64,000 nt of DNA from Pseudomonadota bacterium. GTDB lineage: Bacteria > Campylobacterota > Campylobacteria > Campylobacterales > Sulfurospirillaceae. The position numbers and the translations under genes were made by a program. This document shows, in pieces, positions 28,165-37,505 of this stretch. Positions within the stretch are counted from its first letter, which is position 1, and the number at the start of each line of letters is the position of its first letter. Under the pieces are notes generated by a model. The model saw only the letters and a program-made list of their open reading frames with translations, was not told where the DNA came from and ran no database searches. The stretch covers positions 62,001 through 126,000 of the forward strand of contig JAGDMU010000004.1 of assembly GCA_017860615.1 (NCBI GenBank). Direction: 5' to 3'.

Positions 28165-28979
28165 GCGAGTATCTTTCTCAAAGAGCTCTCTAAATCAGGG
28201 TATCGAAAGACAAACCCTTTTTCTAAAAGCGCCTTCGGATAAGCTTCTTTACTATCAAGTAGCACGGTTGAGCCTTCGCCAAAAAGCATTTTGATGATAA
28301 AAGAAGGGACAGGAATAAACGTTGGTCGATGTAGTACTTTTCCTAAGATTTTGGTAAAGTGAAAATTGGTAAGTGGTTCTGGAGCCGTCGCGTTAAAAAT
28401 GCCCTCACACTTTTGCTCTAACACAAACGCATAGATGGAAACCAAATCATCAAGGTCAATCCAACTGGTCACCATTCTTCCATCACCTATAATGCCTCCA
28501 AGCCCCATCTTAAAGGCTGGAAGCATCTTCTCCAGTGCTCCTCCATCACGCCCTAAAACCACACCAAAACGTAAAATGGTTGTGCGTTTTGTGCATTTCT
28601 GAGCCTCATGCTCCCACGCAAGGGCAAGTTGTCCTAAAAAATCTTCCCCAAATTTTTGGGTACTTTCATCACATGGAATGTTGTTAGGATAAATGCCCAC
28701 CGCAGAAGTAGAGATAAAATGCTCCACATCACTTTGATTGATCGCCTCAACCAATTTTTTGGTTGTATCTATACGGCTTGAGTACAGCACTTTTTTATAC
28801 GCTTCATCCCACTTGGCCACAATCGGAGCACCCGCAAGATTAAACACCGCTTGTACCCCTACAAGCTTTTGACGAATCGCTTCAACATCATCACCACGTT
28901 CAATGACCACAAAATCAGGAAATCTCTGTTTTAACGCATTGGCAACAAATCCACTTGCCCCACTCATCGCTACTTTCAT
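28161..28979 (-). CDS. TIGR01777-type NAD-dependent epimerase
   Basis: KVAMSGASGFVANAL, FNLAGAPI, STSAVGIYP, TTILRFGVVLGRDGGAL. Confidence 0.9.
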   Translation of the reverse strand: MKVAMSGASGFVANALKQRFPDFVVIERGDDVEAIRQKLVGVQAVFNLAGAPIVAKWDEAYKKVLYSSRIDTTKKLVEAINQSDVEHFISTSAVGIYPNNIPCDESTQKFGEDFLGQLALAWEHEAQKCTKRTTILRFGVVLGRDGGALEKMLPAFKMGLGGIIGDGRMVTSWIDLDDLVSIYAFVLEQKCEGIFNATAPEPLTNFHFTKILGKVLHRPTFIPVPSFIIKMLFGEGSTVLLDSKEAYPKALLEKGFVFRYPDLESSLRKILA

Positions 28980-28980
28980 C

Positions 28981-29487
28981 TTAGTGTCCTTTTAAATGGT
29001 GTCGAATTTTTGGGTCGCTCATATTTTCACCCCTGAGCATACGAAGGCGCATTTCATTAAAGTCTATCATACCCTCTTTTAAACTTTCATACGCTCCAAA
29101 TCCATAATGCATCGGCGTTTCATCATCACTGTTATAACTTGCTTTTAAAGCATCAATATAACGATTACTATCGTTACTAAACACCCAAAACGTAATGGTG
29201 TGTGGCTCTATCTTTTGCTCTTTTAACCATAAAATGGCACACCCAATATCATCAAAAAAGTGAGTTTTTAAATCGTTTGTTATAATTTGGGCTGTGTTTT
29301 TTTTACCCACAAGGTACATATGACACTGTGGGCATTGCACCGTATTGTCTTTAAAGTCTAGCGGAACCCTCTCTTTATTGGTAATGTCTGTGGGTAGCTG
29401 ATTTTTAAGATGCAGCGTGTAAAAAAGTCCCCCCAGCGCTAAAAGTGGAAACACAATAAGAATGCCAATTAAAATATTTTTTTTCAA
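28981..29487 (-). CDS. NosL-like periplasmic protein
   Basis: QCPQCHMYLVGKKNTAQIITNDLKTHFFDDIGCAILWL, N-terminal TM. Confidence 0.75.
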   Translation of the reverse strand: MKKNILIGILIVFPLLALGGLFYTLHLKNQLPTDITNKERVPLDFKDNTVQCPQCHMYLVGKKNTAQIITNDLKTHFFDDIGCAILWLKEQKIEPHTITFWVFSNDSNRYIDALKASYNSDDETPMHYGFGAYESLKEGMIDFNEMRLRMLRGENMSDPKIRHHLKGH

Positions 29488-30443
29488 AGCCAGACTCCAT
29501 TACGTATAAAATAAACAATCGGGTAGAGTGAAATGATGACAACATAGAGCGTATTAAAGCCCACAGAGAGCTTACTAAAACGCATCTTCTCTTTGGAAAT
29601 AAGCGATAACATCGCTCCACCCATCCCATAAAAGGTTCCTAAAAACAGCAATGTGTAAAGCAGATACCCCACATAATAATAGTCCTTTTGCAACAAACAA
29701 AACGGACAGCGGTGTGTAGGAAGTTCATACACATAAGGGCTAAAGAAGACAATCAAAGCGATAATCGCAAAGATAAGAAACATCGCATTGGAGAAGAGGA
29801 TTAACACATTATGTTTCAGCCAAAAAGCCAGTAAACTCATCGCAAAAAAACCATAAAAGAGGCCAACCCACAGCAATTCATCCACCACAAAGAGCAATGA
29901 GATGTACGAACTACTGGCAGCGGAGAAAAGCGTGCCACAACAGCTCACGATTTTACTGATATTAAGACTTACAAAAAAAGCTATTTCAAGCCCAATTTCC
30001 ACAAATAAAGGAAAAGAAAACGCCACAAAAAGGATAAATTTAAGCCGTGTATAGGGTAGCTTTTCACAACGCATATCCGCATAATGAAGCAGTAACCAAA
30101 ACCCAAAGAGATAGAGATTGAAAAGTTTAAAAAGTGTGAGATAAAGCCCAAAATCCACCGAATTGACAACACCACTGGCACACATCGCCCCTGCTATGAT
30201 GTTGGAAAGCTTATCGCAGGTGTAGATAAAAAAGAGGAACAGAGGCAGTTTGAGCATAAAGATGTATTTGATGATGGTCGCAACCAGATAGCTCTGTTTG
30301 GTAAGGCTGTACTGAAGCGGTGTACTTGCGTCATTATTCCAATACAGTGCGAGCCTAAACGAGAGAAAAAAAGCAATCACACCAAAGAAAAGGAAAATGG
30401 TGTCTAGTGTTAAGAGTGCGATAATCTCAGGCGTCAAGCTCAT
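29484..30443 (-). CDS. Multi-TM membrane protein with CC and CPFCLLQ motifs (possible thiol-redox function)
   Basis: ISKIVSCCGTLF and LPTHRCPFCLLQKDYYYVGYLLYTLLFLGTFYG. Confidence 0.7.
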   Translation of the reverse strand: MSLTPEIIALLTLDTIFLFFGVIAFFLSFRLALYWNNDASTPLQYSLTKQSYLVATIIKYIFMLKLPLFLFFIYTCDKLSNIIAGAMCASGVVNSVDFGLYLTLFKLFNLYLFGFWLLLHYADMRCEKLPYTRLKFILFVAFSFPLFVEIGLEIAFFVSLNISKIVSCCGTLFSAASSSYISLLFVVDELLWVGLFYGFFAMSLLAFWLKHNVLILFSNAMFLIFAIIALIVFFSPYVYELPTHRCPFCLLQKDYYYVGYLLYTLLFLGTFYGMGGAMLSLISKEKMRFSKLSVGFNTLYVVIISLYPIVYFIRNGVWL

Positions 30444-31108
30444 AAAATCATCTCACCATTTTTAATCTCAATAATGCGATCTACAAACGGCAGTTCAAAA
30501 AAGAGCGGATCATGCGTTGCAATGAGTAAGGTCACGCCACTGTGTTTCAATGCTTCAAGCGAGGCTATGAGTTCACGTGAAAGTGTTTCATCGAGGTTCG
30601 CCGTTGGCTCATCCGCAAGAATGATGGAAGGGTTATTGACCAAAGCCCTTGCAATGGCGACGCGTTGCTGTTCGCCCCCTGAGAGACGGTTAACCCGCAT
30701 TTTGGCTTTATGAGCGATACCGCATTGCTCCATGGCTATTTTGGCTTTTTCTTCTAAAATGCGCACAGGCAAATTTTCAGGAATCAGTGGGGCTATCACA
30801 TTCTCAAGTGCTGAGAGATAAGGGATAAGATGAAATTTTTGGAAAATGAACCCAATTTTTTCACGCCTTAACTGCGCACTAAAGGATTCAGGTAATTTAG
30901 AGATCTCTTTACCCTCCACACTGATTGTTCCACTGCTTGGTTGCATCAGTCCTGCAATGAGGGAGAGCAAGGTACTCTTTCCACTGCCACTTGAGCCTTT
31001 AAGCACCACGCATTCACCCTTTTTAATCTCCAAAGAGACCTTTTTAAGCGCATGGGCTTCTTCATCCCCTTGCATAAACTGTTTGCATACCTCGTGAAGG
31101 ACTATCAT
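30440..31108 (-). CDS. ABC transporter ATP-binding protein (LolD/MacB type)
   Basis: LKGSSGSGKSTLLSLIAGL, RLSGGEQQRVAIARALVNNPSIILADEPTANLD. Confidence 0.95.
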   Translation of the reverse strand: MIVLHEVCKQFMQGDEEAHALKKVSLEIKKGECVVLKGSSGSGKSTLLSLIAGLMQPSSGTISVEGKEISKLPESFSAQLRREKIGFIFQKFHLIPYLSALENVIAPLIPENLPVRILEEKAKIAMEQCGIAHKAKMRVNRLSGGEQQRVAIARALVNNPSIILADEPTANLDETLSRELIASLEALKHSGVTLLIATHDPLFFELPFVDRIIEIKNGEMIL

Positions 31109-32292
31109 CGCATCACCTCGTCAGCATCAAGTGTTGAAGCTCTCCACGCAGGAATGAGTGTGGCTGCAATGTAGATGGGCACACTGAGCAAAAAGAGTAA
31201 AATCAGCATCGAAACATCCACACTAAAGGGAAGCGCAAAAGAGGGTTTTAATGCAGAATAGCCCATAAAAAGGTTACGTAAAAACGATGCTTGCAGAGCA
31301 TACACATAAAAAAGTGAACAGGTAATGCCCACAAAGAATGCACTCAAAGAGAGGGTAAAGCTCTCATAGAACTTCTCTTTTAAAATGTCATCACTGCTCC
31401 AACCAATGGCTTTTAAAATACCAATCTCCTTCTTCTCTTCAGAACTTAACCCACTGGTTTTATCGTAAATGATGATAAAAAAGGCAAACGCACAGATGCT
31501 AAAGAGCGCTAAAAAGAAGCCACTTTTATAATCAAAAATATTCTGGTAACTCACCCTGATGTCATCTTGGGTAATGGCTCGCATATCAGGATAGCGTTCA
31601 TTGATTTTTTGCACGATGGTAGGGATTTCTTTGACATTGGCAACTTTAACGATGATATCGGTGGCTTTGCTTTTATCCATTCCAAAAATAGCGTAGGCAA
31701 GCTTTTTAGGAAGGATGATAAGATCATTGGATTCTAACGCCAAATCAGAGTGAAAGACACCCGCGATATGAACTCTTTGCCATTTACCTTCACTGGTGAT
31801 AAAGTTAAAAAACTCGGTGTAGTAATTCTCACTCAAAATCTTTTGAACACCCTCACCAATGATCATGCCATTCTCTTTTTCAAGCAGTTTGATGTCAAAA
31901 CGCTGTGTGAGTGTAGAGAGTGTTGCGGAGTACTGCTCTTCATACGCATCAATGCCGACAATGGAGAAGTTAACGCCTGCGGGTTTAAAGTAGTAGTAAC
32001 CCCATACACGAGGCGTCACGGCTGAAATACCCTCAATATCTAAGAGTGCTTCTACTCGTTCTAAAGGTACATCGCTCTGTTTGCCAGCGATAAAACGCTG
32101 CAAAGTAATTTGGGGTAAGGTTTTAAGGGTGGTGTTTAGCTCCAGTTTAATCGCATCCGCAATCATCAAAACCGAAGCGAGGACGAAAATAAGCAGGCTT
32201 AAGATAAAGAAGATGAAAAAGCTTTTGCCAAAGCGGCGCATTAAAGAGCGGATGGCGTAATCAAGCAGGAGAAAGTTAGGTTTAAAAAACAC
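31105..32292 (-). CDS. FtsX/MacB-type ABC permease
   Basis: SSEEKKEIGILKAIGWSSDDILKEKFYES and TM topology. Confidence 0.9.
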   Translation of the reverse strand: MFFKPNFLLLDYAIRSLMRRFGKSFFIFFILSLLIFVLASVLMIADAIKLELNTTLKTLPQITLQRFIAGKQSDVPLERVEALLDIEGISAVTPRVWGYYYFKPAGVNFSIVGIDAYEEQYSATLSTLTQRFDIKLLEKENGMIIGEGVQKILSENYYTEFFNFITSEGKWQRVHIAGVFHSDLALESNDLIILPKKLAYAIFGMDKSKATDIIVKVANVKEIPTIVQKINERYPDMRAITQDDIRVSYQNIFDYKSGFFLALFSICAFAFFIIIYDKTSGLSSEEKKEIGILKAIGWSSDDILKEKFYESFTLSLSAFFVGITCSLFYVYALQASFLRNLFMGYSALKPSFALPFSVDVSMLILLFLLSVPIYIAATLIPAWRASTLDADEVMR

Positions 32293-32593
32293 GTTCTATC
32301 CTTGAAGGATGCATATAAGGCGCATAACGATAGACAAAGGTAGAGGGAAAATACTCTAACAGTTCAGGCGATTCGTTAAAGTAGGCAAACACTCCACTTA
32401 GGCTTCGATGACGCACATAGTGTGCTTCATTCACAAGGGCTAAATCGGGTAAGCCTACAAGTCCACTTAAGGTCTCTTTTTGTGTTATTTTTTCTGGGCT
32501 TAATGCGTGTGCGGAAGAAAAGTAAAATACCTGTGCCATTAATGTGACACCAAGCATGAATAACAGTGCAAAAAACGTGTATCTAGCGTGCAT
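32282..32593 (-). CDS. Small exported protein, first gene of the ABC/NosL-like operon
   Basis: 103 aa, N-terminal signal/TM, overlaps permease start. Confidence 0.65.
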   Translation of the reverse strand: MHARYTFFALLFMLGVTLMAQVFYFSSAHALSPEKITQKETLSGLVGLPDLALVNEAHYVRHRSLSGVFAYFNESPELLEYFPSTFVYRYAPYMHPSRIERVF

Positions 32594-32705
32594 TACTTCT
32601 CCTTAACCTAAGAGAAGATTGTACCACAGCAGGGCACTTTTATCAATACCCTCTAAGGCGTATTGGAATACAATAAACAGACAAAACGTGTTTTAAAGGA
32701 TAGGT

Positions 32706-33329
32706 ATGGAACTTGATATTTGGTTAACGATGCTTGTCGCATCTATCTTGATTAGCGTCTCCCCAGGAGCGGGTGCGGTGGTTTCGATGAACTATGGACT
32801 TAAATACGGACTGAAACGCTCTTATGCTGCTATTATGGGGCTTCAAGTAGGTCTTTTTGTGCAAACGTTTGTCGTAGTCATCGGACTTGGTTCACTCATT
32901 ATGAGCTCATTGCTTCTTTTTAACATTATCAAATGGATTGGTGTTGTTTATTTGGTCTTCTTAGGCGTGATGAAGTTTATCGAAAAGCCACACTTGCCTG
33001 ATGATACGGCTAATATCAAGGCGTTTTCCGCCTCAAAAGCGTTTATTCAAGCCACACTGATTAACCTCACCAACATCAAAGCAACGGTTTTTTTGGTGGC
33101 ATTCATTCCCCAATTTTTAAATCCAAATGAGCCTCTTTTAGGGCAGTTTGTCATCATCTGTGCCACATTGATTGGCGTTGACATCATCGTGATGACAGGC
33201 TATAGCTCTTTGGCTTCAAAGCTCAAACATGTCATCAAATCCATTCGTGCGATTCAGATTCAAAACAGACTTACAGGTGCTTTTTTACTCTTGGCAGCCT
33301 TTTTTATCTCGACTGCCAAACGCGCTTAA
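32706..33329 (+). CDS. LysE/RhtB-family exporter
   Basis: LVASILISVSPGAGAVVSMNYGLKYG. Confidence 0.9.
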   Translation: MELDIWLTMLVASILISVSPGAGAVVSMNYGLKYGLKRSYAAIMGLQVGLFVQTFVVVIGLGSLIMSSLLLFNIIKWIGVVYLVFLGVMKFIEKPHLPDDTANIKAFSASKAFIQATLINLTNIKATVFLVAFIPQFLNPNEPLLGQFVIICATLIGVDIIVMTGYSSLASKLKHVIKSIRAIQIQNRLTGAFLLLAAFFISTAKRA

Positions 33330-33667
33330 CTAAATTTTTTGGTGTAAACTTCTTCATCAAACCCGACTAAAAGCGCTCCATCTTCACACTCAACGATGGG
33401 GCGTTTAAACAGCAACTGCTCTCTTAAAAGCCAGCTTCTTTTTTCAACATCACTGATCTCTTTGGTTAATCCCAAGGTTTTAAACTTCGTTCCTTTGGTA
33501 TTGAAAAGAATAGACATAGGCTGAGAACTAAGCCACTCTGTAAGTTTTGCTTCGCTGATTTGTGTGCTTTTAAGATCAACAAACGTATAAGGAACCACCT
33601 TCGCTTTAAAAAATGCTATCGCTTTTTTTACACTGCCACACGTCGTAATACCATACACTTTAATCAT
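33326..33667 (-). CDS. ArsC/Spx-family protein
   Basis: MIKVYGITTCGSVKKAIAFFK, LLRRQ-like KRPIVECEDGALLVGFDEE. Confidence 0.85.
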   Translation of the reverse strand: MIKVYGITTCGSVKKAIAFFKAKVVPYTFVDLKSTQISEAKLTEWLSSQPMSILFNTKGTKFKTLGLTKEISDVEKRSWLLREQLLFKRPIVECEDGALLVGFDEEVYTKKFS

Positions 33668-33676
33668 ACACTCTCC

Positions 33677-35797
33677 TTATGAATTGATCACACTGTTTAT
33701 TTCAATGCGATTTCGTCCTTTTTGTTTGGCACAATACATCGCCTTATCGGCTTCACTAAAGATGTGCTCTTTGTGCTGTTTATCATACCCAAAAAGTGCT
33801 ACACCAATACTGGCAGTACACTCATGGGTTATTACTTTTTCATTCTCTTCTTCATCCAATAAAAGAACATAAGGAGCTCTCACATGAAAGAGTATTTTAG
33901 AAGCTACCTTCATCGCTTCAGCTTTAGCACTCTCTTCGTCTTTGCTTAAATCACCAAGTGCGACAATAAACTCATCGCCACCAAAACGCGCCACAATATC
34001 ACTTTGGCGCACACACGCATTCAATCGCGCGGCGACATCTGTAAGCAATAAATCGCCTGCTTTGTGCCCAAAAGCATCATTGAGTGGCTTAAAATTATCC
34101 AGATCAATGACTAAAAGTGCACCCCAATGATGATGACGTTTTGCTTGCGCCAAGAAAAAAGTAAACTGTTCATCAAACATTCTTCGATTGGGCAGTCTTG
34201 TTAATGGGTCATGAAACGCTAATTCTTTGATGAGCTCTTCTGTTTTTTTACGTTCCGTAATATCCGTAGAGATACCACATAACGCATAGATACTTCCATC
34301 TTCATTCATTAAAGGCATTTTCGTTGAAAGGTAGGTTGTTGAAATACCTGTCTGTTTATCGGTATTGGTCTCTTCAAGTGCCACTTTACGCCCGTATTCG
34401 ATGACTTCATTATCAACTTTACGGATATTTTTAGCGGTTTTTTCATCAAAAAATTCAGGATCTTCATGCCCTATAAGCTCATCGAGCGTTACACCGAAAA
34501 GATCGCATGTTTTTTTATTGGCGTAAAGATAACGATACTGGGCATCTTTGATATAGATATATGCTTCAACACTGTCTAAAATGGTATTGAGTTTAGCTTC
34601 ACTTTGTAAAAGCCCTTTGGTACGCTCTTGCACTATCTCTTCGAGTGCAATCTTATTGGAACGGACATACTCTATCATCGAGATGAACTGTTTAGAGAGA
34701 TCTTCAATTTCAGCTGTGCCAATGGGTCTTAGATCAATTTCATATTGTCCATGCTCAATTTTTTGCATCAACCTTTTGAGCTTACTAAGAGGATTGAGAA
34801 TGAGCGTATGCAGTTCTATACTCACTGCAAAGAGTGCCACTAAAAAAAGAATGCTCAGCATAGGAAGTATCGAAAAATCTTTAATAATCTCAAGCTCTTT
34901 CTCATCAATCAGCGTTAAACTAAACCAATCCACTTCTTGAAGGTAACTCATGCCAAGCAGTTGTTTTCTGCCATCATACTCTACCCAAAATGTACGAATT
35001 TCATGAGGGTGTTCACTCAAATATTTGATGGTTTCACTAATGGCATCACGATCTTTTTGGTGCAAAAATAACGCATTAATTTTTTTATGGCTTCCATCCG
35101 CTTTTTGAAGATTTTCATAAGTGTTGAGTTGTATGTCACGCTCAAGCTGAATGTCTAAATGGCGGTTAATAAAAAAATTTCTCACCCCTTCTTGCTCAAT
35201 ACCCACAGACTCTCGCACAAAGCGTGTAAAATCCATTCCTGTACCCACGATACCCACAATCTGGTCATTAACCTTTATATCGTAGTTAAGCCATACATAC
35301 GTATTGCCCAAAAATTCATCGGTGTCAACATTGATCTGATACGCTTTGTTATCAGAAAGAACCGCATAAAACCAAGAGTCATTGCTTCTTGAAGCAGAGA
35401 GTTTGTACTGCAGTTCTTTACCTGCATAACTGTTTTTCGCATCGTTAAAATAGTAATTCTCGCTCTTCACAAATGCGGCAAAGTAACTTTTACTCTGGAA
35501 CTTTTGTCGATACGACTCTAAAACAGCTAGCCCTTTTTGACGGTTTACTTCATTGGTGTCATCCAGTGCCATAGCCAGCAAAGCAGGCTCTTTAATCATC
35601 TCTTGAATAATTTCAACTTCATGAAGCAACGGAAGCAGTGTTCGATTTTTATCGAAAATGATCTGCTTTTTGATAAATCGCTCTGCCCATTTTTCATTGA
35701 TTTTAGAAAATAAAATCTCTGAATAAGACCAAACACACAAAGAGAAAAAGATAAAAAGTGCAAACATAAAGGTAAACAGTTTCCCTTTGAGACGCAT
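33677..35797 (-). CDS. Cache-HAMP-PAS-GGDEF diguanylate cyclase
   Basis: PAS AYIYIKDAQYRYLYANKKTCDLFG; DIVARFGGDEFIVAL. Confidence 0.92.
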   Translation of the reverse strand: MRLKGKLFTFMFALFIFFSLCVWSYSEILFSKINEKWAERFIKKQIIFDKNRTLLPLLHEVEIIQEMIKEPALLAMALDDTNEVNRQKGLAVLESYRQKFQSKSYFAAFVKSENYYFNDAKNSYAGKELQYKLSASRSNDSWFYAVLSDNKAYQINVDTDEFLGNTYVWLNYDIKVNDQIVGIVGTGMDFTRFVRESVGIEQEGVRNFFINRHLDIQLERDIQLNTYENLQKADGSHKKINALFLHQKDRDAISETIKYLSEHPHEIRTFWVEYDGRKQLLGMSYLQEVDWFSLTLIDEKELEIIKDFSILPMLSILFLVALFAVSIELHTLILNPLSKLKRLMQKIEHGQYEIDLRPIGTAEIEDLSKQFISMIEYVRSNKIALEEIVQERTKGLLQSEAKLNTILDSVEAYIYIKDAQYRYLYANKKTCDLFGVTLDELIGHEDPEFFDEKTAKNIRKVDNEVIEYGRKVALEETNTDKQTGISTTYLSTKMPLMNEDGSIYALCGISTDITERKKTEELIKELAFHDPLTRLPNRRMFDEQFTFFLAQAKRHHHWGALLVIDLDNFKPLNDAFGHKAGDLLLTDVAARLNACVRQSDIVARFGGDEFIVALGDLSKDEESAKAEAMKVASKILFHVRAPYVLLLDEEENEKVITHECTASIGVALFGYDKQHKEHIFSEADKAMYCAKQKGRNRIEINSVINS

Positions 35798-35933
35798 TCG
35801 GACTTCCTTATATTCCTTATTTTTTAGATTATAACAATTTTTGGTAACAAATAAAAATGAATTGATGGTTTTAATTTAATCATGTAAGTATCATTGCTCT
35901 ATAATAACACCACTCTTTTACAAGTTGGAATCT

Positions 35934-36830
35934 ATGAACAATCTCTCACAAGAAGCACAAGGCTACATTTACGCTGTTTTAGCGTTTGTTTTTTGGGGCT
36001 TAGTGCCAATTTATTTTAAACTGATCTCCACTGTTTCAGCCACAGAGATTCTAGCACACCGCATCATCTGGTCGGTGGTATTACTCTTTGGTATGATGTT
36101 TTTGAGTCGCCAATTTGGAGCTTTTAGACTACTAATCAAAGATATTCACAAAATCAAATACCTTGTTCTCTCTGCCTTTTTAGTCTCACTCAACTGGCTT
36201 GTTTTCATCTGGGCAGTGGGTCACAATATGATTGCAGAATCAAGCCTAGGCTACTACATCAACCCACTTGTTAATTTTGCATTAGGCATCCTCTTTTTTA
36301 AAGACCGCCCCTCTTTTTGGCAAAAAATTGCTATTGCTTTAGCGTTTATCGCTATTTTTTATCAAGTCATTACACTAGGCTCTGTGCCCATTGTTTCACT
36401 ACTTTTAGCCTTTAGTTTTGCCTTTTACGGACTGATTCGCAAGCAGATCAATCTGCCTTCTATGACAGGACTTTACATCGAAACACTCATACTCTTTCCT
36501 GTGGCACTGCTCTATTTTGGCTACCTTGTGAGCACCAACCATAACGCCTTTGTCTTTCCACCCAATGCTATCTCATGGCTTTTAATTTTAGCGGGTGTGA
36601 TTACCGTTATACCACTGCTCTGGTTTAATGCCGCAGCGACACGGATTTCACTTGTACATTTGGGCTTTTTTCAATACATCGGTCCAACGGTTTCCTTTTT
36701 GTTAGCTATTTTTGTTTATGATGAAGTTTTAGTTCCAGAAAAACTGACCAGTTTTGTGTTGATTTGGATTGCGCTTGCCATTTTTAGCATTGATGGGTAC
36801 TTTAAAAAAAGAGCTTCAAAAGAGGGTTAA
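35934..36830 (+). CDS. rarD: RarD-type EamA transporter
   Basis: GYIYAVLAFVFWGLVPIYFKLIS, ALLYFGYLV, LQYIGPT-like FQYIGPTVSFLLAIFVYDE. Confidence 0.88.
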   Translation: MNNLSQEAQGYIYAVLAFVFWGLVPIYFKLISTVSATEILAHRIIWSVVLLFGMMFLSRQFGAFRLLIKDIHKIKYLVLSAFLVSLNWLVFIWAVGHNMIAESSLGYYINPLVNFALGILFFKDRPSFWQKIAIALAFIAIFYQVITLGSVPIVSLLLAFSFAFYGLIRKQINLPSMTGLYIETLILFPVALLYFGYLVSTNHNAFVFPPNAISWLLILAGVITVIPLLWFNAAATRISLVHLGFFQYIGPTVSFLLAIFVYDEVLVPEKLTSFVLIWIALAIFSIDGYFKKRASKEG

Positions 36831-37505
36831 ATGAAAATTTTAGTCGTTGAAGATGATGTTAAAATCGCCTCGTTTCTCAAAAAGGGACTGGAAGAGGAGT
36901 ATTTTTGTGTCGATATCTGCGACAATGGTGAAGATGCGCTCTACCTAGCAGAAGTGAACGCTTATGACATCATCATCTTAGATATTATGCTTAAAGGCGC
37001 TCATGGCGATCATGTTTGTGAGAAACTTCGTGAAAAAAAACTGGCTACTCCCATCATTATGCTCAGTGCCAAAAGTACCATCAGCGACAAAGTAAGCCTG
37101 CTCAACCTCGGAGCCGATGACTACCTTACCAAACCCTTTAGTTTTGATGAACTCCTTGCGCGCATTCATGTGCAACTGCGCAAAAGCAATGCTAAAGAGT
37201 CTCTATTAAAAGTAGCTGACTTGGAGCTAAACCCTCTTACCAAAAGTGTCAGTCGAGCAGGTGAGTTGATAGTGCTTACCGCTAAAGAGTATGTGCTCTT
37301 AGAGTACCTGATGCGCCATAAAGGAGCTATCATCGAAGAGAGAACCTTGGAAGAACAGCTTTTTAGCAGCGAGCAAAACATCAACAGCAATATTGTCAAT
37401 GTTTATATGTACCGTTTACGCAGCAAAATCGATAAAAATTTCGAGTTAAAACTCATCAAAACACACCGCAATTTAGGATATGCTATCAATGAAAACGTTC
37501 TTTAA
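36831..37505 (+). CDS. OmpR-family response regulator
   Basis: KILVVEDDVKIASFLKKGLEEE, IILDIMLKG, GADDYLTKPFSFDELLARI. Confidence 0.95.
   Translation: MKILVVEDDVKIASFLKKGLEEEYFCVDICDNGEDALYLAEVNAYDIIILDIMLKGAHGDHVCEKLREKKLATPIIMLSAKSTISDKVSLLNLGADDYLTKPFSFDELLARIHVQLRKSNAKESLLKVADLELNPLTKSVSRAGELIVLTAKEYVLLEYLMRHKGAIIEERTLEEQLFSSEQNINSNIVNVYMYRLRSKIDKNFELKLIKTHRNLGYAINENVL

Noticed and set aside
32706-33329. Two LysE-family exporters (27538 and 32706) as a flanking duplication of the ABC operon
   Set aside because: The two proteins are clearly diverged and the family is commonly multicopy; no flanking repeats seen
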